64,000 nucleotides of DNA from JBFIHF01 sp964411125. GTDB taxonomy: Bacteria > Myxococcota_A > Bradymonadia > Bradymonadales > Bradymonadaceae. This document shows, piece by piece, positions 43,260 through 53,647 of the stretch. A model generated the notes under the pieces. The model saw nothing but the letters and a program-made list of their open reading frames with translations. It ran no database searches and had not been told where the DNA came from. The stretch is taken from contig CAYPJU010000007.1 in assembly GCA_964411125.1 (NCBI GenBank), positions 70,383 through 134,382 on the forward strand, read 5' to 3'. A program made the position numbers and the translations under genes. How positions within the stretch are numbered: position 1 is the first letter of the stretch; each line of letters opens with the position of its first letter.

Positions 43260-46200
43260 TTACCGTAGAGAAATCCCGAACCGGCGGGCGAACGCCTCGA
43301 CGTCACGGACGAGCCGGCGGTCGCCAGCTTCGAGTGCCGCGGCCCGGGCGCTGTTCGAAAGCGCACGAACCTGCTGCCACATTCCCATCAACGCGGCATT
43401 TTTCGCGCTGGCGAATCGAATCGCAGCCTCGTCCGCGGGCCGAATGTCCGGCGTCTCGGCGACGGCCCGGAGCACGAAGTTCTGCGTGGCGGTGACGTCG
43501 AGCTCCGCGAGCATCGCCTCGGCACGCAGCCGCGCGAGTTCCCCGGCCCCCGACGGTCCGACGTCGTAGTAGACCGCGCTGTTCGCATCGATCACGTCGA
43601 GCGCCTCACTGGGGCGTCCTGCCGAAGTCAGGTAACTCGCCAGGTCGGAGACCGCGCGTGCCTTCCGGTCGGCGTTCGACTTCTCCAGCGCCGCCGAGAG
43701 CTTGTCTCTGAGCGCGTCGCGCCGCGTCTCCTGGTACGGATTCTCCCCTTCGTACAGCTCGGTGACCAGGGTCAGTCGCTCGCGAAGGCGCGGTTCGATG
43801 TCCTGCCCCATCAGAAGTTCGCGCGCGACGCGCTGCCGGTCCGCTCGCGGCCGATCGTCGTCCAGGAGGACCGCCATGAGGCGAAATTCGGGGTCGGAAG
43901 GACCACAGCTTCGAAGCTCGTCGAGCCCCTTCGCGTCCCCTGCCACGGCAAGGACGAGCGCGGCCCCGCACCTGTCTTCCCGCGTCGTCGGCCTCGAGCT
44001 CCGGAGGAGATCGGCGGCGGCGTCTGTGTACCCCGCCTCGTACTGGACCATCGCGAGGACGCGCCGCGCCCGCGGACCTTCGATACTCTGCAGGGCCGAG
44101 ACTGCGTCGTCGAACTCCTCTTCGGTCGACGACCAGCGGGCGAGTCCCCCGAGGGCGGCGACCCGCAGCTCGACCACCCCTGCGTCCGTCGTACCCTGGT
44201 CGGCCAGCTCCGCCTCGACGGTTCGGTACGCCTCGACCACTTGTTCGCCCTTCCCTCTCCCTTCCGCGAGCCGCGCCCGGATCGACGCGAGTCGCGCCCG
44301 CGCGAGCTTCGCCGCCCGCTCCCCTTCGGCGAGCGACCGGGCGACGGGTTCGGCAGACTTCAGAGCGGCCTCGGCCTCCCTCAGATTCCCGCGCGAGAGC
44401 GCCAGTTCGGCGCGGAGGAGGCCGAGCTGCAGTCGGTCGGCGGGGGGCAGTTCTGCGGCCAGCGCCTCGACCTTCGTCGTCTTCAGCGCGGCGTCTGCGC
44501 CGCGGCCAGTCGCCCGAAGCGCGTCCGCTTCGTAGACCCACAGTCTCGCGAGGTCGTCGTTGGCGGCGGCGCCGGCCCCCTGAAGGACCGGCTCGGCATC
44601 GAACGCCGCGGTGATCACGCCGTCGTAGTCGCCGAGCGAGTGGAGGGCGACCACGCGTCGCATCGAGGAAGTTCGAGCCAGCTCGTTCTGACCATCGGCG
44701 CGGGCCGCGGCAACAGCTTCGCCGAAGAGCGTCGAAGCGAGCTGCGCTTGGCCGCGCGCGGCCATTTGCTCCCCGAGGGTGGCATAGGTCGTGGCGAGCC
44801 GCGTCGGGTCCACGACGGTTCTCAAGAGCGCCACGCCGTGGTCGGCTGCTGCGGCCCCGTCTCCCCCCGCGCTTCTGGTGACGGCTGCCTGCAGGAAGTG
44901 AGCCTCGGCGGCGAGCAGCGGCTGCGTCTTGCGGACGTCGTCGTCGAGCTGGGCGATCGCATCTTCCGCCATCCGTCGTGCCGTCGCGCCGTCGCCTCCG
45001 GTCAATGCCGACCAACCTGTCGCGAGGATCTTTCCGAGCTCCCCCGAGGCGACGACCGGACGGACCGGCTCGCGCGCGCAGATCGTCGCGAAGGTGGCCT
45101 GCGCCTGCCCGCCGAGGCCCTCGATGCCCTCGGCGCCGCAGGCAGAATCGAGCGCCGCGAGAGTCCGAGCACGGACCAGCGGCTGATCGATCTGAGGGAG
45201 CCCTTCCAGCAACGCGGCCGCGAGCGTCGCGTCGACCGAGCCGCCGAGTTCGACCAGAGAGGCCGCGGCGTCAGCGCGGGCGTAGGGATCGCCCAGCTCG
45301 GTCGCGCGCTCGAGCGCCGACACCAGGATCTGGCGCCCATCGGCCGACGAAGAGAGCGCTCGGACGCGCCCTTCCACCACACGAGCGCGGTTCCTTGCGA
45401 TCGGGGCTCCCAGCTCCTCGAACCGTACTCCTGCGACTTTCGCCATCTTCTCTGCCTCGACCCGCTCACCGGCGAGGCGATAGACGTCGGCGGCGACGAT
45501 CTCGGCGAGCCCGGACGCGTACGGCGAGTTGCCGTGGTAAAACCGGCTCCGGGCGAAGAGCGCCGACTTCGCCGCGCGCGCCGGCTCCCCCGCGGCGACG
45601 AGGTACTGTGCCGCGAGCATCTCCATCTCGGCGGCGCGCATTTCGTCGTCCGCCTCCGCGTAGTCCGATGCCCCTTCGAGAGCCACGTCGGCAGCGGTGT
45701 CGAACTCGCCACGGGACGCTGCGAGCCGCGCCTGCAATCGGCGTGCTCCACCCCGCCCGAGGAACCCCGAGCTGTCCCCCCAGTAGACGAACCTCTCGAC
45801 GGCACGCTCCGCGAAATCACGCGCGCGTTCGGCGTCACCGCCGACGGCGTGTGCCCGCGCCAGATAGTACGCGACGTCGGGGCCGAGCCCGTCGACGCGC
45901 TGCAGAATCGCGGCGCGGGTCCAGTCGACCCATCCCCCCGCCGCGGCGAGCTCGAGCTTTCGGAACTCGCCGGACTTCACGTTCCGTCCCGAAGCGATCT
46001 CGACGCCCGCCAGATGCGCGGCCGCGAGCAGAAACGCGCCGTCGTAGATCGCAGCCATCGCCGCGATCGCCGCGGGGACGTTTTCGATCTGGACTTCGAA
46101 GGTGTCGACCGTCAGCGAGATCGGGATGCCGTGGCTCGTCATCGGCCGGGCGACCGTGATCGCCACCCATCCTGCGTCCATGCCTGCCGACAGCAACACA

Positions 46201-46940
46201 TCGGCGCCTGCCTCCATAGCGACCGGCGCCAGCAGGAAGCGATTGTATCCTCGCCCGCGGACCTCGACGTCCGTGTCGACGACGCGAACGCCGGAGAGCG
46301 ACGCGGGATCCTCCAGCGAGACCGAAGGGGTCGTCGCGACGCGAAGTACACCCGTGGTTGGAGGCTGCGGAAGGACGAGATAGGGGCCCGCGCCCTCGCG
46401 CGTCCTCGCCCCCGTGATCTTGCCCCCCTTCAACTGACCGTAACCGGCGATCCAGTCGCCGATGCGGGGCTCGCCCTCGATCGAAGGCGTCACCAGCACG
46501 ACGCGACTACCATCGGGGGGCGCCCCGCCGGCACTCCAGGCCGGACGGCCATCACGCGAATCGACCGCGCCGACGCCCCCCACGGCGGAGTCGGTCGGCG
46601 TCGCGAAGCGCCTCGCTTCGACCGTCTGGTCCCGCACCGAGTCGAGGAGTGAATAGGCGCCGGGGCTCAACGGCATCAAGCGCGACGAGCGGAGTCCGGA
46701 GCGTGTTGCATAGAAGAGCCCCTTGCGCTCACCGGAAGCGATCTCGACGAGGGAGTCGGCGTTCTCGTCGGGGTCGGAGAGGAGGTACCAGTAGCCGCGG
46801 TCGTTCGACGTGACGCGTGGGAAAGGTTTTTCGAGTTCTTGTCGGGGCAGCCCCGCTTCGGGCATCGTCCCGCGACAACCGACGAGGGATGTCCCCGCCA
46901 CGGCGAGCATGAGCGATCTCGCGAGGATTCGGTTTCGCAC
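43260..46940 (-). CDS. Large TPR-rich lipoprotein (1,226 residues)
   Basis: Start GTG 46940 with AGGGAG five bases upstream gives a lipoprotein signal (lipobox LVGC, Cys22); the longer frame upstream runs antisense to the GNAT gene. Residues 40-330 form a beta-rich domain with YWYLLSDPDENADSLVE and later strands. From about 330 to the end the protein is alpha-helical TPR-like, very Ala-rich (e.g. ARDFAERAVERFVYWGDSSG). Lipidation suggests it faces the periplasm or cell surface. Proteins of this kind (CHAT-associated or TPR scaffold types) occur in myxobacteria, but no C-terminal CHAT protease His/Cys pair is visible. UvrA follows after seven bases. Confidence 0.85.
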   Translation of the reverse strand: MRNRILARSLMLAVAGTSLVGCRGTMPEAGLPRQELEKPFPRVTSNDRGYWYLLSDPDENADSLVEIASGERKGLFYATRSGLRSSRLMPLSPGAYSLLDSVRDQTVEARRFATPTDSAVGGVGAVDSRDGRPAWSAGGAPPDGSRVVLVTPSIEGEPRIGDWIAGYGQLKGGKITGARTREGAGPYLVLPQPPTTGVLRVATTPSVSLEDPASLSGVRVVDTDVEVRGRGYNRFLLAPVAMEAGADVLLSAGMDAGWVAITVARPMTSHGIPISLTVDTFEVQIENVPAAIAAMAAIYDGAFLLAAAHLAGVEIASGRNVKSGEFRKLELAAAGGWVDWTRAAILQRVDGLGPDVAYYLARAHAVGGDAERARDFAERAVERFVYWGDSSGFLGRGGARRLQARLAASRGEFDTAADVALEGASDYAEADDEMRAAEMEMLAAQYLVAAGEPARAAKSALFARSRFYHGNSPYASGLAEIVAADVYRLAGERVEAEKMAKVAGVRFEELGAPIARNRARVVEGRVRALSSSADGRQILVSALERATELGDPYARADAAASLVELGGSVDATLAAALLEGLPQIDQPLVRARTLAALDSACGAEGIEGLGGQAQATFATICAREPVRPVVASGELGKILATGWSALTGGDGATARRMAEDAIAQLDDDVRKTQPLLAAEAHFLQAAVTRSAGGDGAAAADHGVALLRTVVDPTRLATTYATLGEQMAARGQAQLASTLFGEAVAAARADGQNELARTSSMRRVVALHSLGDYDGVITAAFDAEPVLQGAGAAANDDLARLWVYEADALRATGRGADAALKTTKVEALAAELPPADRLQLGLLRAELALSRGNLREAEAALKSAEPVARSLAEGERAAKLARARLASIRARLAEGRGKGEQVVEAYRTVEAELADQGTTDAGVVELRVAALGGLARWSSTEEEFDDAVSALQSIEGPRARRVLAMVQYEAGYTDAAADLLRSSRPTTREDRCGAALVLAVAGDAKGLDELRSCGPSDPEFRLMAVLLDDDRPRADRQRVARELLMGQDIEPRLRERLTLVTELYEGENPYQETRRDALRDKLSAALEKSNADRKARAVSDLASYLTSAGRPSEALDVIDANSAVYYDVGPSGAGELARLRAEAMLAELDVTATQNFVLRAVAETPDIRPADEAAIRFASAKNAALMGMWQQVRALSNSARAAALEAGDRRLVRDVEAFARRFGISLR

Positions 46941-47016
46941 GTTCGCTCCCTGGGCTCCGGTCTCGGTTGAAAAGCGCTCGGTCTCCGACGACGATGGCCC
47001 GCCGACGGAGGTCTGC

Positions 47017-47865
47017 ATGCGCATCGATTCATACCACGAACCGACCCCCTTTCGCGAAGCCGCCTGGGACTTCCTCGCCGCCAACGAGGCGATGAACAAC
47101 GTCTTCTTCGGAATCATCGAAGATGCCGAACGAGGACGCTACGACGGGGCGAACTTCTGGGGTGTGGCTTTCGAAGGGGATCAGGTCGTCGGCGCGGTGC
47201 TCCGCACGCCACCCTGGCCGGTCGCCGTAGCTCACGGAACCTCGCCGCAGGCCCTGACGCTGTTGCTCGACGAACTCTGGGACGCGTATGACGACGACTT
47301 CGCGATGAACATGGGCCCCGGCCTCGCCCAGGTCGCCAACCGCCATCGGGCGATCGCCGGCCGCCCTCCCCTGACCCGCAAGCTCGGCCAGCTCGTCTAC
47401 CAAGCCTCCACGATCGCCACGCCCGCCGAGGTGCCCGGCTCGCTTCGCCTCGCCGTTGCGCGAGACGGCGACCTCGTGGACGAGTGGGGCCGCGGCTTCG
47501 ACCGCGAAACCGAAAGCGGACCGCCCCCGTCCGAGCTTCCCGAAACGTGGAGCACCGGCCGGCACATGATCAAGTACGGCGAGCTCTACATCTGGGAGGT
47601 CGACGGACGACCGGTCTCGATGACGGCCGCGCGCGGCCCCACCCCGCACGGAATCCGCATCTCGTACGTCTACACGCCCCCCGCGCTGCGCCGAAACGGC
47701 TACGCGAGCGCGTGTGTCGCCGCGGTGAGCCAGAGGTTCTTGGACGAAGACCGCGGCCTCTGTTTCCTCTTCACCGACGTCGACAACCCCACCTCCAACC
47801 ACATTTACCAGGAGCTGGGGTACGAGTTCGTCGGGGAGACCAACCTGTATGCGGTTGGCGACTAG
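47017..47865 (+). CDS. GNAT-family N-acetyltransferase
   Basis: This 282-residue protein starts at ATG 47017, three bases after GGAGG. The C-terminal GNAT domain (about 130-282) has SYVYTPPALRRNGYASA, the acetyl-CoA pyrophosphate-binding loop (RRNGYA), and a closing NHIYQELGYEFVG. The N-terminal half resembles a second degenerate GNAT fold (about 20-120, NNVFFGIIEDAERGRYDGANFWGVAFEGDQVVGA). Double-GNAT proteins often acetylate small molecules or peptides; the substrate is unknown. It is transcribed divergently from the TPR lipoprotein (76-base gap). Confidence 0.88.
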   Translation: MRIDSYHEPTPFREAAWDFLAANEAMNNVFFGIIEDAERGRYDGANFWGVAFEGDQVVGAVLRTPPWPVAVAHGTSPQALTLLLDELWDAYDDDFAMNMGPGLAQVANRHRAIAGRPPLTRKLGQLVYQASTIATPAEVPGSLRLAVARDGDLVDEWGRGFDRETESGPPPSELPETWSTGRHMIKYGELYIWEVDGRPVSMTAARGPTPHGIRISYVYTPPALRRNGYASACVAAVSQRFLDEDRGLCFLFTDVDNPTSNHIYQELGYEFVGETNLYAVGD

Positions 47866-47928
47866 GGCACCGTGGCCGGGGCTCTCTTCCCGCGCATCAG
47901 GGCGGCGACGGAGCACCGCCCCGCGAGC

Positions 47929-50040
47929 TCAGCGCAGGAGATGTTCGGGGAGTTTGGTGGTGGCGACGAACGCCTCGAGGGCGGGGACCAGCTCGTTCTC
48001 GATTTCGGGCCGGGAGCCGTAGAGGTTGGACTTCTCGCCGGGGTCGGTGATCAAGTCGTAGAGCTCCCACGCGTCGTTGGTCATGTCGTAGATGAGGTGA
48101 TGGCCTCGGCCGACGACTCCCTTGACGTGTCGACGGGGTCGGGAGAACGAGTTCTCCTGAAAGACCAGGCGATCGGCGGGATACTCGGCGCCCCAGAAGA
48201 GCGGAGCGAGCGAGGTCATCGTGCTGTGCGCGGTCGACTGGCCGGCGAGCTCCAGAAAGGTGGGATGGACGTCGTTGATGGCGACGGCCGCTTCGACTCG
48301 TCCGGGGGCGGTGTCGCTCCCCCAAAGCACGAACGGGACGTGTGTGACCTCGCGGTAGAGTGTGCGTGCGTGGGCGCTCTTGCCGTGTTCCCCGAAGTTC
48401 TCCCCGTGGTCGGCCGTGACGGCGACGTACGTCCGGCGGGAGGATCCGGCCAGCGCTGAAAGGAGCGGTTCGAGGGAGGCGTCCGTGTAGGCGACCTCCT
48501 CGACGTAGCGGTCCCACGCCGTTGTCGAGGGCGCCCCGTGGTCATGGTAGGGCCGATGCGGATCGTAGAGGTGTATCCAGAGAAAGAACGGCGATTTGCG
48601 GCTGCGCAGCTCGCGAAGGGTCTTCAGTGCATCGCGCACGACGACGGGCGCCTGCTCGGCCTTCCGAGCACCGCACACCTCCCGGTAGTCGTCGAATCCG
48701 CGCCGGATGTTCCAGTGTTTCTTCCCAAACATACTGCCGCAGAGCACGGCAGCGGTGCGATACCCGGCCTTCTGCAGGCGGGCGGCGAGCGTGATCTCGG
48801 AGTCGGCGTAGCGCGGGGGGAAGCGATCCTCGGACTCCAGTTCGGTCTGAAATGGGGTCTTCCCGGCCATCATCGACCAGAGCGACGGGCCCGTCCCCGA
48901 GTCCTGCGACCACGCGTTTTCGAAGACGATCCCCTCGGCCGCGAACGCATCCAGGTTCGGGGTGATGCCGAGCTTCGACCCACCGAAACCGACAGTATCC
49001 GCGCGCCAGGAATCGATCGTGACGAGCACGAGGTCGGGCTGGCCCTCGGGGAGCGTCACATCGGCCAACCGCCATTGCAGCGGCCGATCGGGGCGTGAAT
49101 CCTTGCCGTCGCAATTCGAGTCGACACCGTCGCCATCCGCCTCCGCGGCCAGCGGTGAGCGCGCGGGGTCCAGGGGTGCGCAGTCGTCGAAGTTGGGGAA
49201 CGTCGGGCTGCCGTCGCCGTCGAAGTCGGAGGCCGACTGGGCGACTGCGAGGAGATGACGGCTGGCGGGCGCCTTCGTCGCGACAGTCGACCGTGCCGGG
49301 GGCACCGCGCCCCCGAGCAGCGAGAGCCCGACGCCCCCCGCGACGAGGGCCGCGGCGGCGACGCGCGGATGTTTGATTCGGCGGCCGATGGCGGGCCCGA
49401 GTAGTAGCGACGTCGCCGCTCCGACTGAGCCGAAGACGAGGCCGAATGCGCGAACGGCGTCCCAGAGTTCTCGCTGGAAAAGGAAGACTCCCAGGGGCGA
49501 GGTTGCCACCACGAGCGCGAGCGCTGCGAGGAGAGACGTCGAGCTCCATCGTGCGTTTCGCAACGCTCGGCGTGCCAGACGGTCGACGACCCGAAAGCTC
49601 CAGAGTGCCAGGAGCGCGACGCCGATCTGCGCGACGACGAACGTGATCGCGATGAGCCAGGGGCCGTGCCGATGTTGGATGAGCCAGGCGAGGATCGCTG
49701 CACCGATTCCCGCCCATACGGAGGCAGCGGCGAGGAATGCGACGATGCGCGCCGAACGGCGTCGGTCCGTGACGGTTCCGCGCTCTGCACGCATCCGTCG
49801 CCACGAACGCCCCGCGGCGACCACCGTCTCACCGAGGCCCGCCCCAAGACCGGTGCGTAGTGCGAAGTCGAGCGCCATGCTGGCACCGAAGCTCGCGAGG
49901 AACCACAGTCCCGCGGACAGGGCCAACACTGCGAGCCCGCCGCCTTCCTCCACCGAGACGAGCGCAATGAGGCCATCCGCGGCCCCGAAGGCCGCCGCGA
50001 CGAGGCCGATCCCCGCGACCGTCCGACTCGTGGTGGTCAT
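47929..50040 (-). CDS. Membrane-anchored sulfatase/alkaline-phosphatase superfamily hydrolase
   Basis: This 703-residue protein has about six N-terminal membrane helices (1-245), an acidic Cys-containing region (272-312: DFDGDG, NFDDC, DGDGVDSNCDG) of MopE-like metal-binding type, then a sulfatase-fold domain (335-700). Metal-ligand motifs DSWR (Asp343) and DHGENFGEHG are present. At the nucleophile position the usual CxPSR is TGPSL (Thr383), so formylglycine cannot form; Thr nucleophiles occur in LTA-synthase/phosphoethanolamine-transferase-type relatives. It is therefore more likely a phosphotransferase or phosphodiesterase acting in the periplasm than a sulfatase. The gene follows the oppF gene by 67 bases. 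Confidence 0.85.
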   Translation of the reverse strand: MTTTSRTVAGIGLVAAAFGAADGLIALVSVEEGGGLAVLALSAGLWFLASFGASMALDFALRTGLGAGLGETVVAAGRSWRRMRAERGTVTDRRRSARIVAFLAAASVWAGIGAAILAWLIQHRHGPWLIAITFVVAQIGVALLALWSFRVVDRLARRALRNARWSSTSLLAALALVVATSPLGVFLFQRELWDAVRAFGLVFGSVGAATSLLLGPAIGRRIKHPRVAAAALVAGGVGLSLLGGAVPPARSTVATKAPASRHLLAVAQSASDFDGDGSPTFPNFDDCAPLDPARSPLAAEADGDGVDSNCDGKDSRPDRPLQWRLADVTLPEGQPDLVLVTIDSWRADTVGFGGSKLGITPNLDAFAAEGIVFENAWSQDSGTGPSLWSMMAGKTPFQTELESEDRFPPRYADSEITLAARLQKAGYRTAAVLCGSMFGKKHWNIRRGFDDYREVCGARKAEQAPVVVRDALKTLRELRSRKSPFFLWIHLYDPHRPYHDHGAPSTTAWDRYVEEVAYTDASLEPLLSALAGSSRRTYVAVTADHGENFGEHGKSAHARTLYREVTHVPFVLWGSDTAPGRVEAAVAINDVHPTFLELAGQSTAHSTMTSLAPLFWGAEYPADRLVFQENSFSRPRRHVKGVVGRGHHLIYDMTNDAWELYDLITDPGEKSNLYGSRPEIENELVPALEAFVATTKLPEHLLR

Positions 50041-50107
50041 CGGACCGGATCCGTTGACGACCGGGAAACGCTGCGTCCGAGACCGACGCGTTGGCGGTCG
50101 CCGAACA

Positions 50108-51200
<1,093 letters not shown>

Positions 51201-51208
<8 letters not shown>

Positions 51209-52310
51209 CGTCGCCCTCCGCTGAGGCCGCGGACGGGGCGGCCGATGGCACGGGAATGCTCTCGCCGGCCGCGACGCGCTTCTCGACGCCGGCGACGTGC
51301 GCCGCGCTGGCCCGCGCTCCGAGCTCGGCAGCGAAGACTTCTTCGGCTCGCCAACAGTGGGAGACGTGGCTGTCGGAGAGGTTCACACCGGGTGGGATCT
51401 CGGAATGGCACTTGTCGATCGCCCAACGACAGCGGGGGGCGAAGGGACATCCCGGGATCGGCTTGGAGACGTCGGGCGTTCGCCCTTCGATCGGGATGAG
51501 CCGCTCCGACCGACCACGGTCGAGCCGTGGGACGCTCTTGAGGAGACCGACCGTGTACGGATGCGATGGTCGACCGAAAAGCTCAGTCGAGGTCGCCTCC
51601 TCCATCACGCGCCCGGCGTACATGACGACGATCCGGTCCGCCATTCCGGCGACGACCCCGAGGTCGTGGGTGATGACGACGACGCTCGTCCCGAAGTCGG
51701 TGCGGAGGTCTTTGATCAGCTCGAGGATCTGCGCCTGAATCGTGACGTCGAGCGCCGTGGTCGGCTCGTCGGCGATGAGGAGCTCCGGCTGACAGAGCAG
51801 CGCCATCGCGATCATCACGCGCTGGCGCATCCCGCCGGAGAATTGGTGCGGATACTGGTCGAACCGCTCCGCGGGGCCAGGAATCCCGACCTTCTCGAGC
51901 ATCTCGATGGCGACTTTTCGAGCCTCCTCTTTCGACATGTTCCGGTGGGTCTGCAGCGGCTCGATGAGCTGCCTGCTGACCCTCAAGAAGGGGTTGAGGG
52001 ACGTCATCGGGTCCTGCCAGATCATCGAGATCCGGTTGCCGCGCAGACGACGCATCTCGTCGTTCGACTTCTTCAGTAGGTCTTCGCCGTCGAAGAGGAT
52101 CTCGCCGCCGGCGATGCGCCCGGGAGGCTGCGGGATCAGCCCCATCACCGTGATCTGCGTGACCGACTTGCCCGACCCGGACTCCCCGACCACGCCGAGG
52201 CATTCGCCTCGCTCCACGTGGATCGACACCCCGTCGACGGCGCGGACGGTGCCCCCTTCGACGTCGAAGTAAGTCTTGAGGTTCTTGATGTCGAGGATGC
52301 GTTCGCCCAT
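51201..52310 (-). CDS. oppD: Oligopeptide ABC transporter ATP-binding protein OppD
   Basis: This 369-residue protein starts at ATG 52310, sharing a base with the oppC stop (TGATG). Walker A GESGSGKSV, signature FSGGMRQRVMIAMAL, Walker B LLIADEPTTALDVTIQ and a C-terminal Cys motif CPFAPRCRWAIDKC identify the DppD/OppD partner of OppF. It adds a C-terminal 40-residue Ala/Glu-rich tail. Both ATPases thus bear unusual tails. Confidence 0.95.
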
Positions 52311-53647
52311 CAGTCTTTCCTCAACTGCGGGTCGAGCGCGTCGCGCAGGCCGTCGCCGAGGAAGTTCAGCGACAGGAGGGTCACGGCGAGGGCGAGCCCC
52401 GGGTAGAGGATCAGCCAGGGGGCGGTCTCCATGAGCTGTCGCCCTTCGCTGATGAGGGCCCCCCACGACGTATCGGGCGCCTGCACCCCGAGTCCGAGGA
52501 ACGACAGGAACGCTTCTTCGAGCATCACCGCCGGCACGGTCAGCGTGGCGTAGACGATGATGGGGCCGAGGGCGTTGGGGATGAGGTGGCGGAAGATGAT
52601 CGCGCGGTTCGACACGCCGATCGTGCGGGCGGCCTCGACGAACTCCTGTCCTTTGAGGCTGATGACCTGCCCGCGGACGATGCGGGCCATCGTGAGCCAC
52701 TGGATCGCGCCCAGCGCGAGGAACAGCAGGAAGATCTTCTGCCCGAAGACGACCATCAATAGGATCACGAGGAACATGAACGGTAGACCGTACATGACGT
52801 CGACGATGCGCATCATGATGCCGTCGACCTTGCCCCCGACGAAGCCCGCGGTCGCGCCCCACGTCACCCCGATCACGAAAGAGACGAACGTCGCGAGGAA
52901 GCCGACGGCGAGCGAGATGCGAGCGCCGAAGATCATGCGGGTCAGGAGGTCGCGCCCGAGCTGGTCGGTGCCGAGCACGTTCTTGCGAGGCACGGGCAGC
53001 CCGACGTACTCGTCGGCGGAGAGTAGGCCGTCTTCGTCGGTGTCGAACGCGACGAGGATGTCCTGCGCCTCACCGGCGTTCACGAGCTCGACGATCTTCC
53101 CGGCGTTCTTCAGGGTGAGTTCGCCGCCCTCCCCTGCGTCGCATTCGAAGACGCGGCGGTCCTCGATCGGGGCGAGGCTCTTCTTGATCATCGCCCACCG
53201 GTCGCAGTCGGGGACGAACTCGTTGGGAGTAGGGAGGCTGAGCGGTGCGTCGCGATACTCCTCGTACGAGAGCGTCTCGCTGCCGTCTCGATCGATCTGG
53301 CGAAACTCGTAGCGAGCGTAGGCAGCCTGAACTTCGCGGGGCTCTACGTAACCGTCGCCATTGGCGTCGACGGAGGCGAGGTCGAACTCACCGGTGTTCG
53401 ACGTCGAGTAGTAAGTGGATGGAACGCTGCGGGCACCGGGGGGTTTCGGCACGACGAAGCCGTGCTGTTCCTCCATCGTGAACCCCGTCCCGAACTGCAC
53501 GATCAGCTCGTAACCGAGGGCGAGGACCGTCATGAAGACGACGACCAGGAGCCCTCCCATCGCCGCTTTGTTCTTGCGCAACCGGCGGAAGGCGTCTTTC
53601 CAGAGGCTCGTCCCCTCGATCACGTTCGCTGTCGACTCGTCGGCCAT
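52310..53647 (-). CDS. oppC: Oligopeptide permease OppC with three EF-hand loops in a periplasmic insert
   Basis: This 445-residue permease has helix 1 (about 28-52), then a hydrophilic insert of about 170 residues (53-222), then five helices with the OppC signature LGTDQLGRDLLTRMIFGAR and EAARTIGVSNRAIIFRHLIPN. Ordinary OppC proteins are about 300 residues. The insert contains three textbook EF-hand loops: Asp94-Glu105 (DANGDGYVEPRE), Asp119-Glu130 (DRDGSETLSYEE) and Asp202-Glu213 (DTDEDGLLSADE), each with ligands at positions 1, 3, 5, 9 and 12. Cys149 and Cys169 could form a disulfide. By topology the insert is periplasmic. Calcium gating of peptide import is inference. Start ATG 53647 overlaps the oppB stop (TGATG). 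Confidence 0.93.
   Translation of the reverse strand: MADESTANVIEGTSLWKDAFRRLRKNKAAMGGLLVVVFMTVLALGYELIVQFGTGFTMEEQHGFVVPKPPGARSVPSTYYSTSNTGEFDLASVDANGDGYVEPREVQAAYARYEFRQIDRDGSETLSYEEYRDAPLSLPTPNEFVPDCDRWAMIKKSLAPIEDRRVFECDAGEGGELTLKNAGKIVELVNAGEAQDILVAFDTDEDGLLSADEYVGLPVPRKNVLGTDQLGRDLLTRMIFGARISLAVGFLATFVSFVIGVTWGATAGFVGGKVDGIMMRIVDVMYGLPFMFLVILLMVVFGQKIFLLFLALGAIQWLTMARIVRGQVISLKGQEFVEAARTIGVSNRAIIFRHLIPNALGPIIVYATLTVPAVMLEEAFLSFLGLGVQAPDTSWGALISEGRQLMETAPWLILYPGLALAVTLLSLNFLGDGLRDALDPQLRKD

Noticed and set aside
44241..46652. 803-codon plus-strand frame antisense to the TPR lipoprotein
   Set aside because: Shadow of the lipoprotein gene; no domains, Arg-rich translation.
46941..47117. 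Longer N-terminus for the TPR lipoprotein
   Set aside because: It would run antisense into the GNAT gene start and places the signal peptide internally; GTG 46940 has a good ribosome-binding site and lipobox.
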